Shown: positions 37,028 to 41,999 of the stretch, in pieces | Position numbering within the stretch: position 1 is the first letter of the stretch | Layout: each line of letters starts with the position of its first letter | IMG/VR virus record: IMGVR_UViG_3300004463_000111 | Coordinates: 1-41,999 of that record | Length of the DNA: 41,999 nt | Strand: one strand, 5' to 3' | Source: a virus | The notes under the pieces: model-generated | The model's input: only the letters and a program-made list of their open reading frames with translations | Database searches by the model: none | What the model was told of the DNA's origin: nothing | Position numbers and translations under genes: made by a program

Positions 37028-39369
37028 AGGTCACCCCCAACTTCGTCGCGTGGAATGGCGGCGATCACGTTCATCGGCAACGGGTCATCCTGCACGATGA
37101 AGTAACGCCCGGTGTTCTGCCAGGTGTCGCTGATGCTGACCTCGGCGATCCCGTTGACGGCGGCCATGCTGCCGTAATTGTCGCTGACGGCGCGCTGCTT
37201 CATTTCGAACATCATGTTTTCGGTTGAGCCGATCTTTCCGCCGCGGCTGTCGATGACCAGCAGCGCCACGCTGGCCACTTGTGCCGGCTTGTCCAGCAGC
37301 GTTTCCTGGCCGGCGATGTTGATGGACAGGGTTTCCGCCAGTGAGCGATATGGCAGACCGATATGCACGATGGCCGACGGATCGGGGATGGTGATCTGGC
37401 CACCGGTGACGATCTGCTGCGGGGCCACGTTGCCATCCGCCAGCACGGAAACCACCTTGCCTTCCAGGTGTGCCAGGCCGGTGAAGGTGTCGCGGGCGAT
37501 GGCCCATAGGTTGAAGGCCACGCCACGGATCTCAGGCGGCACCACGCCCAGCGGTTGAACCTGCACCACGGTCGGACTGGTGTAGGCCAGGATCTTGAAG
37601 CGGAACGGGTCGGCAATCGGTGTGGCGGTGTATTGGATCATGTCGCCGACATCGCCAGCGGCAAAGAGCGGGGCCGATGCGGTGACGGTCAGCGTCTCCG
37701 GCGATTGCCAAAGCGTGCCGCCCGTGATGGTGAGGGTGGCGGCCGGGTTCTGGTTGGCGCCGTTGAAGACCAGGCCACAGTCGACAAAGTGCGAGCGGCT
37801 GATGATCGCCGTGCCCTGGTAGCGCTCCATGATGCGGTTGGCGAATCGCTCGACGTAGCGTTTGGTGATGCCGCCAATCTCGCGTTCCACGCACACATAA
37901 ACCGCGTCATCACGGCCTTCTGGCACGGAACACACGGAGATATAACGGCCATCGGTGTGCTGGTGTGACCAGCCGTTAACGTCCTGCTCGGGGATGTAGG
38001 TGCAGTTCACCAGCGCGCCGTCGGATCGGCAGGCCCAAATGGTGTGATAGGGGATCTTCTGGTAATCCCAATCGACCAGGCTGAAGTCCTCGATCAGGTG
38101 CGGCGACAGGATGCTGATGGTGCTGCCACTGAAGCCGTCGGCCTGCAAGCTGTAACCGAATGAAGTGATTTCCCGGCCGCGCTCTTGGGCGTAGACGACG
38201 GCGTTGCCAATCAGCAGTGGGCGCAGCTGGCCGATGCCGTTGTAACTCTCAGCTGCACCGTTGATGGTCTTGGCGGTGAAACCAGACTGCGATCCTTGCA
38301 CCAGCCATTCCGCGCCGTCAGTGAACGGCAGCAAGGACTTCAGCGGCACAAGGTGCATGATCGTGTTGACTTCGTTGCTGGCCATGGTCCAGGTGATCGC
38401 GTCGTCATCCTTCTGCGGCGTCGAATAACCGAAGTTCATGAACACGCCGGTTTTGCTGAACCACAGGGTTTGCGGCTTGTTCAGCGTTCCAGCGTAGGCC
38501 AGGCGCTGCTGGTAGTAGGACACGGCACGGGGGAAGTTGCCGGCGCCCACGAACGGATCGGTGCCGGTGGGCGGGGTGTCGGTCTTGGTCGGCAGAATGT
38601 TGTTATCGGTGAAGGTCAGCGCGGCCGACTTTCCGACAAACCCATAGATCCCGGCGCCAGCGTTGTCCTTGTACACGTTGTAATAGGCCGCGCCCACCAC
38701 GGCGGGCCAGGTCACTGTCGCCTGAACGTTGCTGTTGAAGATGGTCACGATGTTGCTGGTGACGGGTAGCGATTCCTCGATGGCGTTGCTGCCGTCGTCC
38801 AGCACAGCGGTGATCTGGTAGCGCCAGGTTTGCGTGTTGCCGGTGCCGCCGCCCGGGGTGGTGGCGGTGGCGCTGGCTGGTGCGACCACGCTCGGCACCA
38901 ACGACACGGGCGTGATCGTCCAGTTGTCGTGGGCAAAGCGCTTGAGCTTCTGCGGCTTGTGGTTGATCTGCACCATGTCCATCACGTCGCCGGACTGGGT
39001 GAAGTTGATCTGGAACAGTTCGTCGCGGGTGAATGGGGTGACCAGCGTGAACGGTAAGCCAATGTTCGGGCCGGCCGTGTTCAGCACCAGGCCGCCGTTG
39101 CGGTAGACACGCATGGCCAGATGGGTGAATTCCAGCGCATAGGTGTCGTTGTTGTTGAACTTGAAGCGGATCATGCGCGCCACTTCGTTGTTCAGGGTCT
39201 GCGCCAGAAAGTAGGTGCCGGCGCGGTTCACGAAGCCGCCGTAGGGCGTGACGATGTAGTTGCTCAGCTGGCGCAGGCCGTTCTGGTAGGCGGCCAGGTC
39301 AACCCGACCATAGAGCTGCGGGCCGAGTTCGCCGCGGCTGAAGCTGGTTTGAATGAGGCTGGTGGTCAT
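37024..39369 (-). CDS. Tail tubular protein B (nozzle)
   Basis: 781 aa, like T7 gp12. It forms the tip of the short tail. The start TSFSRGELGPQLYGRVDLAAYQNGLRQLSNYIVTPYGGFVNRAGT is the conserved N-terminal signature of phage nozzle proteins. The C-terminal two thirds are beta-rich (for example ALTFTDNNILPTKTDTPP, VLADGNVAPQQIV). Overlaps with both neighbours are ATGA. The length is usual for the family (about 750-800). Confidence 0.92.
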   Translation of the reverse strand: MTTSLIQTSFSRGELGPQLYGRVDLAAYQNGLRQLSNYIVTPYGGFVNRAGTYFLAQTLNNEVARMIRFKFNNNDTYALEFTHLAMRVYRNGGLVLNTAGPNIGLPFTLVTPFTRDELFQINFTQSGDVMDMVQINHKPQKLKRFAHDNWTITPVSLVPSVVAPASATATTPGGGTGNTQTWRYQITAVLDDGSNAIEESLPVTSNIVTIFNSNVQATVTWPAVVGAAYYNVYKDNAGAGIYGFVGKSAALTFTDNNILPTKTDTPPTGTDPFVGAGNFPRAVSYYQQRLAYAGTLNKPQTLWFSKTGVFMNFGYSTPQKDDDAITWTMASNEVNTIMHLVPLKSLLPFTDGAEWLVQGSQSGFTAKTINGAAESYNGIGQLRPLLIGNAVVYAQERGREITSFGYSLQADGFSGSTISILSPHLIEDFSLVDWDYQKIPYHTIWACRSDGALVNCTYIPEQDVNGWSHQHTDGRYISVCSVPEGRDDAVYVCVEREIGGITKRYVERFANRIMERYQGTAIISRSHFVDCGLVFNGANQNPAATLTITGGTLWQSPETLTVTASAPLFAAGDVGDMIQYTATPIADPFRFKILAYTSPTVVQVQPLGVVPPEIRGVAFNLWAIARDTFTGLAHLEGKVVSVLADGNVAPQQIVTGGQITIPDPSAIVHIGLPYRSLAETLSINIAGQETLLDKPAQVASVALLVIDSRGGKIGSTENMMFEMKQRAVSDNYGSMAAVNGIAEVSISDTWQNTGRYFIVQDDPLPMNVIAAIPRDEVGGDL

Positions 39370-39971
39370 GCGTGCGCCTCCGCTTCATAGATCGAGATCG
39401 GCGGGTTGTCTGGCTGCTGCTGGTTGAGGCTGGCAGCCATGGCGACTTGCGTGTATTGCTCGGCCATTTGCAGCAGGGCCTGGCTGGTGGCCATGTCCTT
39501 TTTCAGCGGCACGCAAATCAGCGCGGCCAGTTGGTAGGTCAGCGCCATGACCACGGGCGATGGCAGGCGTTCAGCGGGCAGGCCACGAGCGATGTACAGC
39601 AGTTCCGCCTGCGGCATGTCGGTCACGATGCTCAGGCTGACGTCGCCCTGCTCAAGGTCGTAGGGGATTTCCTCGCCCTGCATCGGGTTGCGGTTGCCCG
39701 GGATCACGATGCGGATGGCGCGCACACAGTCGTTTGGGTAGGTGTAGCGGTAGAGCCAGTTCGTTGGCGGGTTGCCGATGTCGGCCAGCACCACGCTCTT
39801 GGTGGCAAAGCCCCAGTCGGCTGACTTGTACGACAGCAGGCAGTCCAGCGCGGTCGGGTAGAACGTGCTGCACACGATCTGTTCCATGCTCTGCTCGGTG
39901 TCGCTGGCCACCTTCGACGTGCTGCCGACGTGGAACAGGGCCATGTTGTAAATCTCGATCTTGCTCGCCAT
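39366..39971 (-). CDS. Tail tubular protein A (adaptor)
   Basis: 201 aa from the ATG at 39971, with GGAGG 7-8 nt upstream. The T7 gp11-like pattern is visible: SKIEIYNMALFHVGSTSKVASDTEQSMEQIVCSTFYPTALDCLLSYKSADWGFA near the start and a C-terminal helical half (VVMALTYQLAALICVPLKKDMATSQALLQMAEQYTQ). It links the portal to the nozzle. It follows the terminator at 39997-40016 without a visible promoter of its own. Confidence 0.9.
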   Translation of the reverse strand: MASKIEIYNMALFHVGSTSKVASDTEQSMEQIVCSTFYPTALDCLLSYKSADWGFATKSVVLADIGNPPTNWLYRYTYPNDCVRAIRIVIPGNRNPMQGEEIPYDLEQGDVSLSIVTDMPQAELLYIARGLPAERLPSPVVMALTYQLAALICVPLKKDMATSQALLQMAEQYTQVAMAASLNQQQPDNPPISIYEAEAHA

Positions 39972-39996
39972 GGGGCGTCCTCCAGCGGCGCAAATG

Positions 39997-40016
39997 AAAA
40001 GGGGCCTTTCGGCCCC
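39997..40016 (-). terminator. Internal terminator between head and tail modules
   Basis: Read leftward: GGGGCC, GAAA, GGCCCC (40016-40001), then TTTT. It lies inside the late unit, between the 143-aa head gene and tail tubular A. A GNRA-capped stem plus T-run is strong. No promoter is seen after it, so tail genes depend on read-through or antitermination. Confidence 0.8.
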
Positions 40017-40031
40017 TGTCATGGTAGTGGA

Positions 40032-40463
40032 TTAAGCGTCTGGCAGGTTTGGATCTTCCTGATCCTCGTCTGCCGTTTCCGCTGCCGGTTTGGCGCCGCC
40101 GCCCGAAGGCCCCGGCATTACTGGCTGGCCGCCCGCGTTCAGGCGAATCGCTTCGGCCTGGGCCAGTTCCTTGGCGTTGCCATCGTCCTTCTTGAACACG
40201 GTGCTGACGCGCTCGCCTTCCTTGTTCACCACGGCCCAGTTTCCTGCCGGGACGTGCTTCACGGTAAAGCCCAGGCCGGCGTCCGGTGCCGGCTCCTTGG
40301 CTGCCTGTGCCGCTTCCGCTGCTTCCAGGCGTTCCATCCAGTTGGATGCAAAAGCTTCTTCGTTGTGAATCTGGAACTTGTCGCCAACAGCGCGCAAAGA
40401 TCCGAAGAAGCCCATCTGTGTTGCCTGCACCATAAACCCGGTGCCGGTGTCTTTCTTGGCCAT
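40032..40463 (-). CDS. Hypothetical head-module protein
   Basis: 143 aa from the ATG at 40463, where TAAGGAG lies 8 nt upstream; an in-frame GTG three codons before would be too close to that site. The N-terminal half is mixed (KKDTGTGFMVQATQMGFFGSLRAVGDKFQIHNEEAFASNWMERLE), the middle is Ala/Glu-rich and the tail is Pro/Gly/Ala/Asp-rich and acidic, as in flexible virion tails. Not recognised. It sits between the decoration protein and the head-tail terminator. Confidence 0.6.
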   Translation of the reverse strand: MAKKDTGTGFMVQATQMGFFGSLRAVGDKFQIHNEEAFASNWMERLEAAEAAQAAKEPAPDAGLGFTVKHVPAGNWAVVNKEGERVSTVFKKDDGNAKELAQAEAIRLNAGGQPVMPGPSGGGAKPAAETADEDQEDPNLPDA

Positions 40464-40493
40464 GCTCCCCACTCCTTACCAGTTAACCGGCGA

Positions 40494-40931
40494 TTAAACG
40501 ACTTTCGCCAGGCTGTCAGGGTAGGCGCGTTCAACGGTCATGCCGTCGACCACTTGAGCGCTCAGGGTGCCGCCAGTGAACGGGCCAGATGCGATGGTGT
40601 AGTTGTTGCGGATGTAGCGGCGCATCTTCGCCGGCAACGGGATGTACAGGCGGGTGCCGACTGGCAGGCTGGCGAAGCCGATTGGTGGCAAGGTCAGCAC
40701 GTCGGCGAACGACGAGTTGTCTGCCGAGTCTTGCAAGGCGATGGCCAGGGTGCCGGCGCCGGTCATGGAAGCGGTCACGCAAATCTCCATGAACAGCTGG
40801 GTGCCGCCGCCGAGGTCACGGCCGATGGCCGCGTTCTTGGTGGCGCCAGCGTCGATCACGTCGGTGGATACCGCCGTGACGGTGATCGCCTGGTTGTTCG
40901 AGACTTGCAGGTAACGGTCGATGATGCTCAT
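40494..40931 (-). CDS. Capsid decoration/cement protein (Bbp16-like)
   Basis: 145 aa, beta-rich: MSIIDRYLQVSNNQAITVTAVSTDVIDAGA, then LGGGTQLFMEICVTASMTGAGTLAIALQDSADNSSFADVLT, and the end YIRNNYTIASGPFTGGTLSAQVVDGM. This is the pattern of BPP-1 Bbp16-type jelly-roll proteins that sit on the capsid surface and stabilise it. It follows the capsid gene, as expected. GAGGGAAT precedes the ATG. Confidence 0.78.
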   Translation of the reverse strand: MSIIDRYLQVSNNQAITVTAVSTDVIDAGATKNAAIGRDLGGGTQLFMEICVTASMTGAGTLAIALQDSADNSSFADVLTLPPIGFASLPVGTRLYIPLPAKMRRYIRNNYTIASGPFTGGTLSAQVVDGMTVERAYPDSLAKVV

Positions 40932-40956
40932 GTTTTATTCCCTCAATCTTGAAAGC

Positions 40957-40987
40957 AAAAAGGTCATGCCGCCCATTGCTGAGCGGC
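40957..40987 (-). other. Weak hairpin and T-run after the capsid gene
   Basis: Read leftward: GCCGC (40987-40983), a 10-nt loop, GCGGC (40972-40968), six bases, then TTTTT (40961-40957). The stem is short and the T-run displaced. It could be a partial attenuator that makes more capsid than downstream mRNA, or an mRNA stabiliser. A guess based on form only. Confidence 0.35.
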
Positions 40988-40993
40988 GTCGAA

Positions 40994-41998
40994 TCAGACC
41001 ACGCGGGCTTCGTTGGACAGGATCGCGTCCATGCGACGAACTGGGACGTCATCGAACATCACGGCTTTCTTGCCAGCCACTTCGCCCATGTTGATGAACA
41101 CGTTTTTGCTGTTCTTGATCTGGCGGCGCAGGTACGAACGGATGGTGCGCGGCACGTAGAAGCGCAGGGTGCCGGTGGTTTCGTTCGGCAGCAGTTCCAG
41201 CATCTGCACCATGATGTCGACCAGGTCCGGACCGGTGGCGGCGTCCTTCTTCAGCGTGGTCACGTCGATGTTGGCGGCGCGCACCACGTAACGCCAGTCA
41301 CGCACGGTCAGGCCGGCATCCCAGCTGTAGTGGGTGCGGTAGCCTTCGTAACGACCTGGCGGGGTCTGGTTGTCGAGCAGGGTTTCTTCCTTGGTTTCGC
41401 CGGTTTGCAGGCCGCCCACGGTGCCATCCGGGAAGATGCCGTGCACGGTGGTATCGCCGAACGCGATCAGCCACATGGAAGTGTTGGTCGAACCGGTGCC
41501 GCCACAGTCGATGATGTTGTCACCGTTCTCGGCCGACAGGCTGTTGAAGCGCGGCGCGAAGCCAGTGATACGTTCCGGGTTGACCGCAGCGTCACCGTAG
41601 ATCAGCTGGGTGCCCATGTTCTGCGACATGCCTTCAAGGAATGCCCGACTCTCGGACATCATGAAGCCTTCCTTGTCCTTGGAGATCGCCACCAGCTTCT
41701 TGTCGATTTCCGAGTAGGTTTCGAGCATGCCGGTCTGATCTCGGATCTGAACGGTGGTCGATTTCTCTGGCTGCACACCGTAGTTCAGTTTGCGCCAGGT
41801 ACCGGTTGGTAGGCCGGAACGAATGGTGGTCTTGTGACCGGTGCCGTCGTTACCCGGCATCCATGGGATGTCCAGAAGCATTTCGTTTTGCAGGGAAAGG
41901 ATCTCGATAATTACCGCGATCTTTTTGCCTGCGTCGGTTCCTTCCTGGCGTTTCGCCAAGTCGGCCAGCGTCAGCGAGACGGTAGAGAGCAATGCCAT
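40994..41998 (-). CDS. Major capsid protein
   Basis: 334 aa, HK97-type shell protein of the BPP-1/epsilon15 type by length and order. The start MALLSTVSLTLADLAKRQEG, the segment VIIEILSLQNEMLLDIPWMPGN and later YSWDAGLTVRDWRYVVRAANID, then YVPRTIRSYLRRQI, match the family as I recall it. A late block (KKAVMFDDVPVRRMDAI) is typical of the C-terminal end. It follows the scaffold gene (via the join) and precedes the decoration gene. The ATG is at 41996-41998; its upstream site is visible only at the left end of the window. Confidence 0.92.
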   Translation of the reverse strand: MALLSTVSLTLADLAKRQEGTDAGKKIAVIIEILSLQNEMLLDIPWMPGNDGTGHKTTIRSGLPTGTWRKLNYGVQPEKSTTVQIRDQTGMLETYSEIDKKLVAISKDKEGFMMSESRAFLEGMSQNMGTQLIYGDAAVNPERITGFAPRFNSLSAENGDNIIDCGGTGSTNTSMWLIAFGDTTVHGIFPDGTVGGLQTGETKEETLLDNQTPPGRYEGYRTHYSWDAGLTVRDWRYVVRAANIDVTTLKKDAATGPDLVDIMVQMLELLPNETTGTLRFYVPRTIRSYLRRQIKNSKNVFINMGEVAGKKAVMFDDVPVRRMDAILSNEARVV

Positions 41999-41999
41999 G
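41952..41999. repeat. Terminal direct repeat, right copy
   Basis: Exact copy of bases 1-48. See the left copy: together they show circular closure of the assembled genome. Confidence 0.9.

Noticed and set aside
1-41999. Integrase, transposase or attachment site
   Set aside because: No tyrosine or serine recombinase motif and no att-like repeat seen; the only exact long repeat is the end overlap.
1-41999. tRNA genes or CRISPR arrays
   Set aside because: No cloverleaf-like stretch with conserved T-loop and no spaced direct repeats of CRISPR length were found by eye. The phased repeats at 20575-20626 are too short and too close for CRISPR.

Overview
The window is, as far as the sequence shows, one complete podovirus genome, most likely from a Pseudomonas or related gammaproteobacterial host. 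The host is inferred from the GC-rich composition, the codon use and the remembered look of several accessory proteins; nothing here proves it. Bases 1-48 are repeated exactly at 41952-41999. The map therefore closes to a circle of about 41,951 bp, and the major capsid gene runs across the join. I see no integrase, CI-type repressor, phage RNA polymerase, DNA polymerase, tRNA, CRISPR array or insertion sequence.

Layout. (1) Late genes, all leftward: from a control region near 7.0 kb through holin-like proteins, terminase, an acetyltransferase, portal, a Bbp19-type protein, scaffold and capsid (across the join), then decoration protein, T7-type tail tubular proteins A and B, internal (ejection) proteins including a 700-aa transglycosylase and a 2102-aa giant, and a tail fibre/spike ending at 25.3 kb. 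(2) Early/middle leftward genes, 19.7 to 7.1 kb: many small overlapping accessory genes, a Dcm-type methyltransferase, a GHKL ATPase, a recombination block (Rad52-like annealing protein, Gp157-like, HNH, NinB, Ref-like), a protein with three FtsK-gamma-like winged helices, a nested Rz/Rz1 spanin pair with a candidate endolysin, and a DUF1064 nuclease. (3) Rightward genes, 19.86 to 25.2 kb: an XRE regulator, an O/DnaT-like initiator, DnaB helicase and accessory genes, closed by a bidirectional terminator facing the tail-fibre gene.

Control. A divergent promoter region lies next to the XRE gene at 19.74-19.86 kb. Three leftward promoters (about 19.76, 15.61 and 12.02 kb) each have the -10 box covered by a related 18-bp element (consensus TGSCAANNATASTGGCMA), which suggests one regulator controls all three. 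Five 11-bp-phased repeats inside the initiator gene beside an AT-rich stretch look like a replication origin of lambda type. The late region starts with terminator, promoter, short leader, second terminator and a 16-aa leader ORF coupled to the holin. Together with an internal terminator between the head and tail modules, this looks like antitermination-controlled late expression.

The phage thus combines a T7/BPP-1-type virion with lambda-type replication and control logic. The most novel points are the operator set, the phased iterons, the lambda pR'/tR'-like late leader, a long alternative-frame ORF over the methyltransferase, the triple winged-helix protein, the GHKL ATPase, and several membrane peptides of under 60 residues.
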